Positions 9,477 through 18,388 of a stretch of 64,000 bases of DNA are shown here, one piece after another (positions within the stretch are counted from its first letter, which is position 1; the number at the start of each line of letters is the position of its first letter). Below the pieces are notes generated by a model that had not been told where the DNA came from, ran no database searches, and saw nothing but the letters and a program-made list of their open reading frames with translations. This DNA is from Enterobacteriaceae bacterium 89 (GTDB lineage Bacteria; Pseudomonadota; Gammaproteobacteria; Enterobacterales; Enterobacteriaceae). The stretch spans positions 1,783,799 through 1,847,798 of the forward strand of contig RQJH01000003.1 of the NCBI GenBank assembly GCA_014156375.1. The letters are read 5' to 3'. Position numbers and translations under genes: made by a program.

Positions 9477-9513
9477 TAAAAAAACCGGCCTCATTGCCGG
9501 AATAGCAATAAGC
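9477..9513 (-). terminator. Terminator hairpin inside the eptB leader (possible attenuator)
   Basis: On the minus strand CCGGC-AATGAG-GCCGG is followed by seven T residues (ending at 9478), only 27 bases before the eptB ATG. A good promoter (TTGTGG, 17 bp, TATACC) lies upstream of it, so transcripts would have to cross the hairpin. A competing pairing exists: TTATTGC just 5' of the hairpin can pair with GCAATGA, which includes part of the terminator stem. It could equally be the end of yhjX read-through. Confidence 0.55.
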
Positions 9514-9609
9514 AGGTTAAGTCATCGCGTAAGAAACGGTATAAGAAACGTCTATAAGCGCCACAAGTAGACCATACCGCATAGGAAAAGTGCGAACAGG
9601 AAGTGTGAT

Positions 9610-9640
9610 CCGGGCAATATTTACAAAAAGAATTGCCCGG
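9610..9640. other. 9-bp hairpin in the yhjX-eptB gap
   Basis: CCGGGCAAT and ATTGCCCGG (9610-9618, 9632-9640) form a perfect inverted repeat with a 13-base A/T-rich loop. It has no T run on either side, so it is more likely an mRNA-stabilising hairpin or processing site after yhjX than a terminator. Confidence 0.4.
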
Positions 9641-9668
9641 TTCGAAGGATTTATTAGCGGAATGTGTT

Positions 9669-9687
9669 ACGCCCTGTCGTAGGGCGT
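9669..9687 (-). terminator. Weak terminator-like hairpin after yhjX
   Basis: ACGCCCT and AGGGCGT form a 7-bp stem with a 5-base loop, 8 bases beyond the yhjX stop. No strong T run follows on the minus strand, so termination may be partial. Confidence 0.45.
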
Positions 9688-9694
9688 TTCAGTC

Positions 9695-10897
9695 TCAGGC
9701 ATGCGCCTGTTGCAGAACTTCGATTTTTGGCTGGCGAATGGTGGTGGAAAGCGCCAGAGAGAGGATCAGCAGGGCGAAGATCACGCAGAAGGTCACATAA
9801 AAACCGCCGAACAGCGAGGCAATGATAGAGCCGCAAATGCTGCCGATACCGAAACCGAGATAAATCACGCCGTAGTTTTTGGCCAGGTTGTTCAGCCCAA
9901 AGAACTCGCTCACCAGCGAAGGGAAGACGGTAATGGTGCCGCCGAAGTTAAAAGCTACGCAGGCAATCGCGGCGAAGAAGCTCACGGCATTCAGCGGGGC
10001 AAACAGCAGTGCTGCCATCCCGACCAGTGAAATCACCTGACCAATGGTGATCACCCGGATACGAGCAATTTTATCGGAGAGGATACCCAGCACCAGGCGA
10101 CCGCTCAGGTTAGCGATGGAAATCACCGTCACCGCATTCGCCGCCGTCATCACATCAAGATGAACCATGCCCTGGGCGATATCTTTCGCCACGCCAATCA
10201 CGTACAGGCCACTCATGCAGGCCGTCAGGAACATCACCGCCAGCATCCAGTACTGCGGTTTACGCATCGACTGAGCCAGAGTGAAATCGTTCTCCACGGT
10301 GCCATTGACGGTTTTGACTTCCTGCAAAGGCGCATCTTTCATCAGCGTTGCGCCGAAGACAATCATCACCAGCACGATCGCGCCCCAGATCATAAAGGTC
10401 TGCTCGAGACCGACGCTTGCCAGCAGCTGGCTGTCGATAAACTTAAAGCCAAGGCTGCCCAGGCCATAAGCCCCGATAGAGAAAGCAGAAATCAGCCCTT
10501 TACGCTCCGGGAACCACTTCACGCAGTTCGACAGCGTCAGCAGATAACCCGCGCCGTCTGCCAGACCTACCAGAATGCCCGCGCTCAGCCACAGCATCAT
10601 CAGGCTGTTGGCATGCGCGGTGAGGAAAAAGCCGACGCCCAGCAATATCCCTGAGGCCATGGTGACGCGCTTAACGCCAAAACGTTCCTGCAATTTACCG
10701 GCAACGGAGGAAGAGATCGCCAGACCGAGGCTTAACAGGCCGAAAGAGAAGGCAACCTGGCTTACCGGCTCATCCAGCTTGCTGGAGAGCGCGCCGTTAA
10801 ACAGGCTCCAGGTGTAAACCGAACCCAGCGCGAACTGGGTAATGATGGTGCCGAACAGCGTCAGCCAGCGGGTGGAAGGGCGAATTGCAGCGTTCAT
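9695..10897 (-). CDS. yhjX: YhjX, MFS transporter of the YpdAB (PyrSR) pyruvate-sensing regulon
   Basis: 400 residues, about 12 membrane helices, very close to E. coli YhjX (402 aa). The MFS loop motif reads GKLQERFGVKR after helix 2, and the oxalate/formate-antiporter-like signature NLSGRLVLGILSDKIARIR follows helix 7. In E. coli it is the main target of the YpdA/YpdB two-component system and is induced by external pyruvate; transport of pyruvate or a related acid is likely but not shown for this strain. A YpdB-type direct repeat lies about 100 bp upstream. Confidence 0.93.
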   Translation of the reverse strand: MNAAIRPSTRWLTLFGTIITQFALGSVYTWSLFNGALSSKLDEPVSQVAFSFGLLSLGLAISSSVAGKLQERFGVKRVTMASGILLGVGFFLTAHANSLMMLWLSAGILVGLADGAGYLLTLSNCVKWFPERKGLISAFSIGAYGLGSLGFKFIDSQLLASVGLEQTFMIWGAIVLVMIVFGATLMKDAPLQEVKTVNGTVENDFTLAQSMRKPQYWMLAVMFLTACMSGLYVIGVAKDIAQGMVHLDVMTAANAVTVISIANLSGRLVLGILSDKIARIRVITIGQVISLVGMAALLFAPLNAVSFFAAIACVAFNFGGTITVFPSLVSEFFGLNNLAKNYGVIYLGFGIGSICGSIIASLFGGFYVTFCVIFALLILSLALSTTIRQPKIEVLQQAHA

Positions 10898-10990
10898 AGC
10901 GGAAGTGCCTTATCAAAGTTAACTGCCGCTAAAATAACGAAGTGCCTTTCATGCCGGGTGAAAAAAGGCATGAACTGCCGTCAGTACGGA

Positions 10991-11021
10991 ATGAAATGCC
11001 GTTAAGAAGGAATGAATGGCA
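10991..11021 (-). promoter_or_regulatory. YpdB-type tandem operator upstream of yhjX
   Basis: ATGAAATGCC at 10991-11000 and ATGAATGGCA at 11012-11021 are spaced by 11 bases, a 21-bp period. On the minus strand the first reads GGCATTTCAT, the core of the E. coli YpdB site GGCATTTCAT-N11-GGCATTTCAT; the second is a diverged copy. Its orientation and place before yhjX match the E. coli arrangement. Confidence 0.8.
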
Positions 11022-11116
11022 TTGTAGTAAAACTAAAAATGAGAAAGTTAGTGCCCACTATCGCAGTAGCTCGCCCCCGTTCTGTAACGCAGAGGTAAAA
11101 CAACTGAATGAAAATG

Positions 11117-11830
11117 TTAAAAACGCGCGCTAACGCCCATGATGTAGAGATAGTTTGACCCTTCGCTCAAATTATCCGCCTGGGAAAGCGAAGCGTAGGC
11201 CGCAATATTTTGATTCAGCAGCAAATCTGCGCCAAGGGTGACGTCCATCCAGTTACCATCCTGAGTGGAAGTAGGCGTGCGGTTCAGGCCAGACTGAGAT
11301 TTCCACTGATTATCGCCAAACTGCTGGTTGTAGCTGATTTGCGCCCATGGATGCACGCCTCCCCACAGCGGCTGCGAATCAAAGCGCCAGCCAAGCGTGC
11401 TGACGCTCGCATGCCACATCGGATCGGTTAAGGCCGTGGTGCTGGTCCCGCTGTCGCCAAACTCGTTCCACATCGACGTGGACGATCCATCATAATGCCA
11501 GCTGGCAACCGGGCCGGTGCTGAATTGCGCGCTCAAAGGAAGATTCCAGCCGATGCTCAGAGTCCGGGTAGCGTCCAGTGGGGTTTCATCCGGCATCGTC
11601 ATAGCAACACCAGGCGCAGGCTGCGAGGCGCTGATCCGTTCGGCCAGAATATCGTCGTAACTCGGTTGGTGATCGCTGTCCCAGGTATAGCGTTCAGGTG
11701 TGTTACTGTGGGCGTCAGAAACGATATATTCCTGTTGCCAGGCAAAAGACGATGCAGGCATCAGCGAACCGATAAAAATTGAAAACGGGCAAACAAACAC
11801 CCGAAAGCCATGGCTTTTCTTAAACAGCAT
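11117..11830 (-). CDS. yhjY: YhjY, stand-alone autotransporter beta-domain outer-membrane protein
   Basis: 237 residues from the ATG at 11830 (MLFKKSHGFRVFVCPFSIFI...), chosen because a signal peptide ending near PASSFA follows. The mature part alternates polar and hydrophobic residues like beta strands (LSIGWNLPLSAQFS, VSTLGWRFDSQ, WAQISYNQQFG) and ends in SARF, a terminal-aromatic barrel signature. There is no passenger domain. E. coli YhjY occupies the same place, divergent from tag, and its function is unknown. Distant similarity to barrels of GDSL-lipase autotransporters has been noted for the family. Confidence 0.85.
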   Translation of the reverse strand: MLFKKSHGFRVFVCPFSIFIGSLMPASSFAWQQEYIVSDAHSNTPERYTWDSDHQPSYDDILAERISASQPAPGVAMTMPDETPLDATRTLSIGWNLPLSAQFSTGPVASWHYDGSSTSMWNEFGDSGTSTTALTDPMWHASVSTLGWRFDSQPLWGGVHPWAQISYNQQFGDNQWKSQSGLNRTPTSTQDGNWMDVTLGADLLLNQNIAAYASLSQADNLSEGSNYLYIMGVSARF

Positions 11831-11972
11831 TTTTGCGACTCCGAAAGAGCCGAATCCGGCATTGTTGTTATGATTTTTTACGCGACTGCATATTACTAAA
11901 TATTGCCATAATATTTCTGCCGTCAAGCTAGTCAGAACATTTCTTCATCGAGATAAAAAGTGGGAGTGCAGG

Positions 11973-12554
11973 ATGGAACGTTGCGGTTGGGTCAGTCAGG
12001 ATCCGCTTTATATTGCCTATCACGATAACGAATGGGGTGTGCCTCAGCGTGATAACCAGCAGCTGTTTGAAATGATCTGCCTTGAAGGCCAGCAGGCCGG
12101 CCTGTCGTGGATCACCGTACTGAAGAAACGTGAAAATTATCGCCAGGCTTTTCACCATTTTGACCCACAGAAAGTGGCGGCAATGACCGAAGAAGAGGTG
12201 GAGAAGCAGGTACAAAACGCCGGGATCATTCGCCATCGGGGCAAAATTCAGGCCATTATTGGCAACGCCCGCGCCTTTCTGGCTATGGAAGCCAACGGTG
12301 AGCCGTTCAACGAATTCGTCTGGTCTTTCGTCGGCAATCAGCCTCAGCTGCGCCACGCAGCCACGCTGTCAGATATCCCGACCACTACGCCTGAATCAGA
12401 TGCACTGTCTAAAGCGCTAAAAAAACGCGGCTTCAAATTTGTTGGCTCCACCATCTGCTACTCCTTTATGCAGGCCTGCGGCCTGGTGAATGACCACACC
12501 GCTGGCTGCTTCTGCGCCCCAGGAGGTGACGATGATCCAAAAGTGGCAAAGTAA
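11973..12554 (+). CDS. tag: Tag, 3-methyladenine DNA glycosylase I
   Basis: 193 residues (E. coli 187). The zinc ligands known for Tag are all in place: Cys4, His17, His175 and Cys179. Glu38 of the substrate pocket is in LEGQQAGLSW. It is a constitutive base-excision enzyme that removes 3-methyladenine and 3-methylguanine from alkylated DNA. The tail is a few residues longer than in E. coli and overlaps yiaC by 23 bp, so the two genes are coupled. Confidence 0.97.
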   Translation: MERCGWVSQDPLYIAYHDNEWGVPQRDNQQLFEMICLEGQQAGLSWITVLKKRENYRQAFHHFDPQKVAAMTEEEVEKQVQNAGIIRHRGKIQAIIGNARAFLAMEANGEPFNEFVWSFVGNQPQLRHAATLSDIPTTTPESDALSKALKKRGFKFVGSTICYSFMQACGLVNDHTAGCFCAPGGDDDPKVAK

Positions 12555-12972
12555 CGACATCAACCCGCTGCTGAAGCTGTGGCTGGAAAGCACGATCTTC
12601 GCGCATCCTTTTATTGAAGAGCGTTACTGGCACGAAAGCGAGCCGATTGTGCGCAACGTCTATCTGCCTTCGGCGCAGACCTGGGTGTGGGAAGAAAATG
12701 GCGCGGTGCTGGGTTTCGTCAGCGTGATCGACGAACGCTTCGTTGGCGCGCTGTTCGTTTCGCCCCAGCATTTAGGCCGCGGAATTGGCCGGGCGCTGCT
12801 GGCACAGGCGTGCGCGCAGTACCCGGATTTGAGTCTTGAGGTCTACCAGAAAAACACCAGAGCGGTGAATTTCTACCATGCGCAGGGTTTTCGTATTGAA
12901 GACAGCGCATGGCAGGATGAAACCCACCAGCCAACGTGGATTATGCGTTGGCTGGCGGATCAAACGCGGTAA
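12532..12972 (+). CDS. yiaC: YiaC, GNAT-family N-acetyltransferase
   Basis: 146 residues from the ATG at 12532; AGGAGGTGA at 12521-12529 fixes this start over an ATG at 12490. The GNAT acetyl-CoA loop is [10 protein letters not shown] (about residues 81-90) and the C-terminal motif is [16 protein letters not shown]. In E. coli YiaC is one of several protein-lysine acetyltransferases acting on central metabolic enzymes. The start lies inside tag and the 3' end overlaps convergent bisC by 32 bp, so space here is very tight. Confidence 0.93.
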   Translation: MIQKWQSNDINPLLKLWLESTIFAHPFIEERYWHESEPIVRNVYLPSAQTWVWEENGAVLGFVSVIDERFVGALFVSPQHLGRGIGRALLAQACAQYPDLSLEVYQKNTRAVNFYHAQGFRIEDSAWQDETHQPTWIMRWLADQTR

Positions 12973-15274
12973 GGGTCAGCGCCGGGCCGCTGTATTTCTC
13001 CAGCCACACCAGCGCGGTATTGCCCGCACAGCCGTTCCCCAGCTTCGAGCTGGGGAGATCTTTGGTCAGCACATTCACCGCCCCGTTTTTGCAGATCCCA
13101 CCGGCCTGAACGTCAAGATCTGGCCACGCGCCTTCATGCAGACAGATAACGCCCGGGCGGATCCCTTCGCTCACCACCGCTCCCGCCAATACCTGCCCGC
13201 GTCCGTTCCAGACTCGCACCAAATCACCATCAGCAATGCCGCGCGCTTCGGCATCTTGTGGATGCAGCGTTAACGGCTCACGATTGGCTACCGCATACTG
13301 CTCGCGCAAAGCGGTGTAGTTCAGCTGGCTGTGCAGACGATGAGCTGGGTGCGCCGACAGCAGCTGAAGCTGCCCGCTTTCCGCATTGCCGTGCCACTCG
13401 TCCGGCTCCAGCCAGGTGGCATGACCGGGGCAATCGGCATAGCCAAACCCGGCAATGCGCTGCGAGAAAATCTCAATTTTGCCGCTGTCGGTTTTCAGCG
13501 GATTAGCCTGCGGATCGGCACGGAAGGCCGCGAAGCGGACAAACTGCGTATTCTGCTCACTCTCCGGCATCTCAATCAGCTGATTCGCTTCCCAGAAATC
13601 CCGGAACGGCGGCAGCGTCACCTGCTGGCTTGCGCCGCGCTGTTCGGCAATCTCGTAGAAAGTTTCCAGCCATTCCAGCTCGGTTTTGCCTTCGGTGAAG
13701 CGCTCGTGCCCGCCCTGCTGCCAGCGCTCGCTTAAATCGGCAAACACATCCCAGTCGTTGCGGGCTTCATCGCGCGCTGGAACGACCTGTTTCATCGGCA
13801 CCAAGTGCTGGTTGCTGTAATCGCCGGTCATGGTCAGATCGTTGCGTTCAAATGAGGTGGTGGCTGGCAGCACAATGTCCGCATGGCGGGCCGCTGCGGT
13901 CCAGAAGCATTCGGAAATCACCACCAGCTCTGGCTTCTGCCAGGCGCGGATCAGGCGGTTGGTATCCTGATGATGAGTGAAGTTAGCGCCGCCCGCCCAC
14001 CAGACGAAGCGGATATCAGGGAAATGCCTGTCCATCCCGTTGTGCTGATACGGCGCGCCCGGGTTTTCCAGCGCCTCAACAATTCGCGCCACCGGGATTT
14101 TATCCACCGCGTCCGTGCCGCCCGGCACGCTGCCCTGCATCGAGGCCAGCACGGCTGAACGGCGGGTTGGGTTGCCGCCGTTGGCAAAGTGATAGGAAAG
14201 ACCGAAGCCACCGCCCGGTGTGCCAATCTGTCCTAGCATTGCTGCCAGCGTGACCAGCATCCAGTGTTTCTGCTCGCCAAACTGCTGGCGCTGCATTCCC
14301 CAGCCGGACATCAGCATGGTGGTATTTTCGTGGAATAACTTCGCCAGTTCGCGAATTTTCTCTGCACTGATGCCGCAAATCTCTGCCGCCCACTCAGCGG
14401 TTTTGGCCACGCCGTCGCGCTCACCGGAGAGGTAAAGCGCGAAAGTCTCATAGCCCGTCGTGCAGCGCTGCAGGAATTCAGGATCGTGCCAATTATTTTC
14501 CACCAGCGTATGTGCGATGCCGAGCATCAGCGCCACGTCGGTGCCCATATGCGGGGCAATCCACTCCATCTTATCGCCAAAGAAATCGACGGTTTCTGAG
14601 CGCATCGGATCGATGCAAATCAGCCGTTTGCCGCTTTTGCGTAGCGCGTCGAAATAAGGAATGCCCTGCTCATCGGAAGCATTCCAGGCAATCTTCAGCG
14701 TATTGAGCGGGTTGGCGCTCCACAGCACCACCACATCGGTATGTTCCAGCACCAAAGGCCAGCTGGTCTGCTGTTGATAGACTTCATTACCGCCGACCAC
14801 GTACGGCATGATCGCCTGCGCCGCACCCGTCGAGTAATCGCCAAGATGGCCGGTGTAGCCGCCAGCCAGGCTCATATAGCGCTGAAGCAAAGTCGCCGCT
14901 TTATGGAACACGCCGTTTGAACGCCAGCCGTAGGATCCGGCAAAAATAGACGATGGCCCATAGCTGCTGCGGATCCGCTGATGCTGAGTGTGGATGAGAT
15001 TTAGCGCATCCTCCCAGCTGACTCGCACAAACTCATCCTGCCCACGAACGCCCTGCGGACTGTCCGGCGAGGCCAGAAAACCTTTACGCACCATCGGCCA
15101 ACGCACGCGTGTTTTGCTGTGCACCTGGTCGCGCACCACGCTTTGCAGCGAGTTCGCATAAGTGCCGGACAGAGCGCCACGGGAAGAAAATACCGTGTCG
15201 CCATCGGTTTCAACCAGCATCGGCCCCCAGTGGGCAGCGGTGAGGATGGTTTTTGTTGCAGATGAGTGTGCCAA
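12941..15274 (-). CDS. bisC: BisC, biotin sulfoxide reductase (molybdopterin enzyme)
   Basis: I place the start at a TTG at 15274: it follows AGGAG by about 7 bases, gives exactly 777 residues as in E. coli, and its first residues (MAHSSATKT then [15 protein letters not shown]) align with the E. coli start. The frame runs on to an ATG at 15382, adding 36 unconserved residues. It belongs to the DMSO reductase family; the Mo-ligand Ser lies in GSYGWRSNG, and [24 protein letters not shown] and [10 protein letters not shown] are cofactor segments. It has no Tat signal, so it is cytoplasmic. It reduces biotin sulfoxide and free methionine sulfoxide. It overlaps yiaC and is divergent from yiaD. Confidence 0.93.
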   Translation of the reverse strand: MAHSSATKTILTAAHWGPMLVETDGDTVFSSRGALSGTYANSLQSVVRDQVHSKTRVRWPMVRKGFLASPDSPQGVRGQDEFVRVSWEDALNLIHTQHQRIRSSYGPSSIFAGSYGWRSNGVFHKAATLLQRYMSLAGGYTGHLGDYSTGAAQAIMPYVVGGNEVYQQQTSWPLVLEHTDVVVLWSANPLNTLKIAWNASDEQGIPYFDALRKSGKRLICIDPMRSETVDFFGDKMEWIAPHMGTDVALMLGIAHTLVENNWHDPEFLQRCTTGYETFALYLSGERDGVAKTAEWAAEICGISAEKIRELAKLFHENTTMLMSGWGMQRQQFGEQKHWMLVTLAAMLGQIGTPGGGFGLSYHFANGGNPTRRSAVLASMQGSVPGGTDAVDKIPVARIVEALENPGAPYQHNGMDRHFPDIRFVWWAGGANFTHHQDTNRLIRAWQKPELVVISECFWTAAARHADIVLPATTSFERNDLTMTGDYSNQHLVPMKQVVPARDEARNDWDVFADLSERWQQGGHERFTEGKTELEWLETFYEIAEQRGASQQVTLPPFRDFWEANQLIEMPESEQNTQFVRFAAFRADPQANPLKTDSGKIEIFSQRIAGFGYADCPGHATWLEPDEWHGNAESGQLQLLSAHPAHRLHSQLNYTALREQYAVANREPLTLHPQDAEARGIADGDLVRVWNGRGQVLAGAVVSEGIRPGVICLHEGAWPDLDVQAGGICKNGAVNVLTKDLPSSKLGNGCAGNTALVWLEKYSGPALTLTAFDPPANA

Positions 15275-15442
15275 AACAGGCTCCTGGTTAACGGATTGCA
15301 GGTGTGGCGACGGCGTTTTTTGTTCACCGTTCGATTTGTTTACAAAATTCAGAATTGTTCCGGGAATTTTCCTCAATTTCACGCGTCATAATCAACCGCC
15401 ACGGTCGCCGTGGCAAAGAATAAAAAGGATTAAGGAAATAAG

Positions 15443-16105
15443 ATGAAAAAACGCGTAATCATGATTGCCGCAGCGGTTAGCGGTGCCCTGGCCCTTTCAG
15501 GCTGTACCACTAACCCGTATACCGGCGAACGCGAAGCAGGGAAATCCGGCATTGGCGCGGGTATTGGCGCGCTGGCGGGTGCGGGTATCGGTATGCTTTC
15601 TTCCTCGAAGAAAGATCGCGGTAAAGGCGCGCTGATTGGCGCGGCGGCCGGTGCAGCCGTTGGCGGTGGCGTGGGCTATTACATGGACGTGCAGGAAGCC
15701 AAACTGCGTGAGAAAATGCAGGGAACGGGCGTCAGCGTCACCCGTAACGGCGACAACATCGTGCTGAACATGCCAAGCAACGTCACCTTCGACAGCAGCA
15801 GCGCCAACCTGAAACCTGCCGGGGCCAACACCCTGACCGGCGTGGCGATGGTGCTGAAAGAGTACGAGAAAACCGCGGTGAACGTAGTCGGCTATACCGA
15901 CAGCACCGGCAGCCAGGATCTGAACATGCGTCTGTCACAGCAGCGCGCCGACTCTGTTGCCAGCTCGCTGATCACTCAGGGCGTGGCGGCGAATCGCATC
16001 CGCACCTCCGGAATGGGCCCGGCTAATCCTGTCGCCAGCAACAGCACGGCAGAAGGGAAAGCGCAGAACCGTCGCGTGGAAATTACCCTCAGCCCGTTGC
16101 AGTAA
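15443..16105 (+). CDS. yiaD: YiaD, OmpA-family outer-membrane lipoprotein
   Basis: 220 residues. Lipoprotein signal MKKRVIMIAAAVSGALALSGC with lipobox LSGC, then a glycine-zipper region (GIGAGIGALAGAGIGM and GAAAGAAVGGGVGYY, about residues 35-80) and a C-terminal OmpA-like peptidoglycan-binding domain (about 105-215) with GYTDSTGS and the LSQQRADSV...NRRVEI motifs. E. coli YiaD is a multicopy suppressor of bamB loss. Monocistronic between divergent bisC and ghrB. Confidence 0.94.
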   Translation: MKKRVIMIAAAVSGALALSGCTTNPYTGEREAGKSGIGAGIGALAGAGIGMLSSSKKDRGKGALIGAAAGAAVGGGVGYYMDVQEAKLREKMQGTGVSVTRNGDNIVLNMPSNVTFDSSSANLKPAGANTLTGVAMVLKEYEKTAVNVVGYTDSTGSQDLNMRLSQQRADSVASSLITQGVAANRIRTSGMGPANPVASNSTAEGKAQNRRVEITLSPLQ

Positions 16106-16225
16106 TCTCTCTCCCGGCCGCACTTCGTGGCCGGGTCTCTCTTTCCCCCTAAAATCGGGGCTGGCGCATCCCTCTCTGCTGTGGCTAACTGATTACCAAG
16201 CCTGCTAATGAATGGAGATGTGTGA

Positions 16226-17197
16226 ATGAAGCCGTCCGTTGTTCTCTATAAGCCGCTGCCTGACAATCTACTGCAACGCCTGGAAACCCATTTCAGCGTA
16301 ACCCAGGTTCCCGACCTCAGCCCGGATACCGTAAACCAGTACGCCAAAGCCTTTGAACAAGCCGTGGGAATGCTCGGCTCCAGCGAAAACGTTGGCGAAG
16401 CGCTACTGGAGAAAATGCCCGCTCTGCGCGCCACTTCGACCATTTCCGTGGGCTACGACAACTTTGACGTTGCGGCCTTAAACGCCCGCAAAGTATTGCT
16501 GATGCACACCCCAGCCGCCCTGACCGAAACCGTGGCCGACACGCTGATGGCGCTGATCCTCAGCACTGCCCGCCGGGTAGTGGAAGTGGCTGAACGAGTA
16601 AAAAAAGGAGAATGGACGCACGGCATCGGACCCGACTGGTTTGGTACCGACGTGCACCATAAAACCATCGGTATTGTCGGCATGGGCCGCATCGGCCTGG
16701 CGCTGGCTCAGCGCGCCCATTTTGGTTTTGGTATGCCGGTGTTATACAACGCCCGCCGCCATCATCCGGAAGCGGAATCCCGCTTTAACGCCCGTCACTG
16801 CTCGCTGGATACGCTGCTTGAAGAAGCCGATTTTGTCTGTTCGATCCTGCCGCTTACGGAAGAGACGCGACATCTGTTTGGCGCAGAGCAGTTTAAAAAG
16901 ATGAAGCGTTCCGCCATTTTCATCAACGCCGGTCGTGGCCCGGTGGTGGATGAACAGGCGCTGATTGCTGCCCTGAAGACCGGTGAGATCCACGCGGCGG
17001 GTCTGGACGTGTTTGAACAGGAGCCGCTGCCGCTGTCATCAGAGCTGCTGAAGCTGCCAAATGTTGTCGCTCTGCCGCACATTGGTTCAGCCACCCATGA
17101 AACGCGCTACGCGATGGCGGAAACGGCGGTGGATAACCTGATTGAAGCGCTGAAGGGGAACGTGGAAAAGAACTGCGTGAACCCGCAGGTGAAGTAA
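16226..17197 (+). CDS. ghrB: GhrB, glyoxylate/hydroxypyruvate reductase B
   Basis: 323 residues (E. coli 324). D-isomer-specific 2-hydroxyacid dehydrogenase fold. The Rossmann motif is [16 protein letters not shown] (near residue 150), and [10 protein letters not shown] (Arg), FEQEPLP (Glu) and [11 protein letters not shown] (His) contribute the catalytic triad. It reduces glyoxylate, hydroxypyruvate and 2-keto-D-gluconate with NADPH in the cytoplasm. The gene is followed at once by a large GC-rich palindrome. Confidence 0.96.
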   Translation: MKPSVVLYKPLPDNLLQRLETHFSVTQVPDLSPDTVNQYAKAFEQAVGMLGSSENVGEALLEKMPALRATSTISVGYDNFDVAALNARKVLLMHTPAALTETVADTLMALILSTARRVVEVAERVKKGEWTHGIGPDWFGTDVHHKTIGIVGMGRIGLALAQRAHFGFGMPVLYNARRHHPEAESRFNARHCSLDTLLEEADFVCSILPLTEETRHLFGAEQFKKMKRSAIFINAGRGPVVDEQALIAALKTGEIHAAGLDVFEQEPLPLSSELLKLPNVVALPHIGSATHETRYAMAETAVDNLIEALKGNVEKNCVNPQVK

Positions 17198-17203
17198 GAA
17201 TAA

Positions 17204-17275
17204 CCCCCCTCTCCCTGACCCTCTCCCCAAAGGGGCGAGGGTCAGGGAGAGGGGGGGCTGGAGAGAGGGCATCAG
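17204..17275. repeat. Long GC-rich palindrome, CCCTCTCCC family
   Basis: Arms at 17204-17223 and 17237-17256 are perfectly complementary over 20 bp; the loop itself contains CCCC/GGGG, so nearly all of the element pairs. The tail continues GGAGAGAGGGCATCAGG, the same right end seen at 21447 and 44850. It sits between the convergent genes ghrB and yiaF and may act as a two-way terminator. Confidence 0.85.
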
Positions 17276-17292
17276 GCGATGCCTCTCTTATC

Positions 17293-18003
17293 TTAACGCG
17301 TGGCGTTAACCGCTGCGCTCCAGGCCTGATTGAAAGCCTGGTGCTGAGAGGCCAGTGGGCCAATCAGTGAGTTGTACTGGCTTGCCTGCTGAGACGTCGG
17401 GAACTGAATGCCGTTCGCCACAAAGCTCACCTGAGTGCCCTGCTGATTCACAAAGTCACCCACCTGAACCAGCTGCTGGGTGAAAATCTGCGCGGCTGGG
17501 ATCAGCGGCTGCATGGCATTGGCTGGCAGGGTCACGACTTTGTTGTACACCTGGTCATAAACCGGCTTCAGATCGTCGCTCTGTTTCAGCGCAGAGTGTG
17601 CCGCATCGGCCTGCATTTTAGCGTTTTCCAGCTGCTGGCTCAGCACGCCGAGCGCACCGTTCGCCTGGCGCAGCGGCTCGCGCTGGGTCATGTAGTCCTG
17701 CGGGACGCGGATGGCGTTCACGCTGTCGACAACCGGACGCAGACCGGCATCCATCGCCTGGCTAACCTGCTGGGAATAGCCATAAATCACGGCGTAGTCG
17801 GAGACGAACGGGCCAAATTGTTTTTTCTGATCGGTGGTCAGCGTCGGCAGACGTTCCCCGCTACGCATCACGGTATTTTGCAGAAAATCGACAAACGCTT
17901 TGCGCTGATCGCCTTCTTTATCGAAACACCCACTCAGGCTAACTACCATTAATAACGCCGCAACAGGCGCAAACCAGCGAGAGCAGGACTTTCCTGTCGC
18001 CAT
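17293..18003 (-). CDS. yiaF: YiaF, DUF3053 lipoprotein
   Basis: 236 residues from the ATG at 18003, which lies 7 bases from AAGGAG; the nearby ATG at 18009 is too close to that site. Lipoprotein signal ending SLSGC (Cys about residue 27). The rest is helical and Gln-rich and belongs to the DUF3053 family; E. coli YiaF has the same length. Function unknown. Convergent with ghrB. Confidence 0.92.
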   Translation of the reverse strand: MATGKSCSRWFAPVAALLMVVSLSGCFDKEGDQRKAFVDFLQNTVMRSGERLPTLTTDQKKQFGPFVSDYAVIYGYSQQVSQAMDAGLRPVVDSVNAIRVPQDYMTQREPLRQANGALGVLSQQLENAKMQADAAHSALKQSDDLKPVYDQVYNKVVTLPANAMQPLIPAAQIFTQQLVQVGDFVNQQGTQVSFVANGIQFPTSQQASQYNSLIGPLASQHQAFNQAWSAAVNATR

Positions 18004-18262
18004 ATTCATACTCCTTCCCCTAAAAGCGCAAACTGGCACACAAGTGCCTGACGGCTACAAGGATAGTGCACGCGAGGCTTGCAGGATACCCTTAAGTGCA
18101 TTCAGAACGGGAAATTTCGCACACTTTCCTTGCCCGTGGAGAATGTTAATTATTTGTTGTTCTCATCACAAATACGGCGAACAGGCTTTTCTGTCGAACT
18201 TGTAATAAGTGAATGAATTAACAGAGATTAATTTCATATCATTCGGCTAATCGGTGCTTATC

Positions 18263-18277
18263 GTACGATTATCGCAC
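18263..18277 (+). promoter_or_regulatory. IclR/PcaR-like 15-mer, upstream copy
   Basis: GTACGATTATCGCAC matches the PcaR-type sequence GTTCGATAATCGCAC at 13 of 15 positions. It lies 87 bp before the perfect copy, in the 385-bp gap 18004-18388. It would suit a second dimer bound upstream of the promoter. Confidence 0.6.
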
Positions 18278-18349
18278 GCTTCCACCGGCCAGTACGTTGT
18301 CGAACAGCCCTGCGGATGGTTTGATTAAGTGAACGATTACCGGATTCAT

Positions 18350-18364
18350 GTTCGATAATCGCAC
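18350..18364 (+). promoter_or_regulatory. IclR/PcaR-like 15-mer, promoter-proximal copy
   Basis: The 15 bases are exactly GTTCGATAATCGCAC, which I recall as the repeat bound by the IclR-family activator PcaR of Pseudomonas putida. It ends 24 bp before the transporter ATG, so it probably overlaps the promoter. No IclR-family gene is in this window, so the regulator must be encoded elsewhere. Confidence 0.68.
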
Positions 18365-18388
18365 AACTTACCTCCCAGGAATCGAGAT

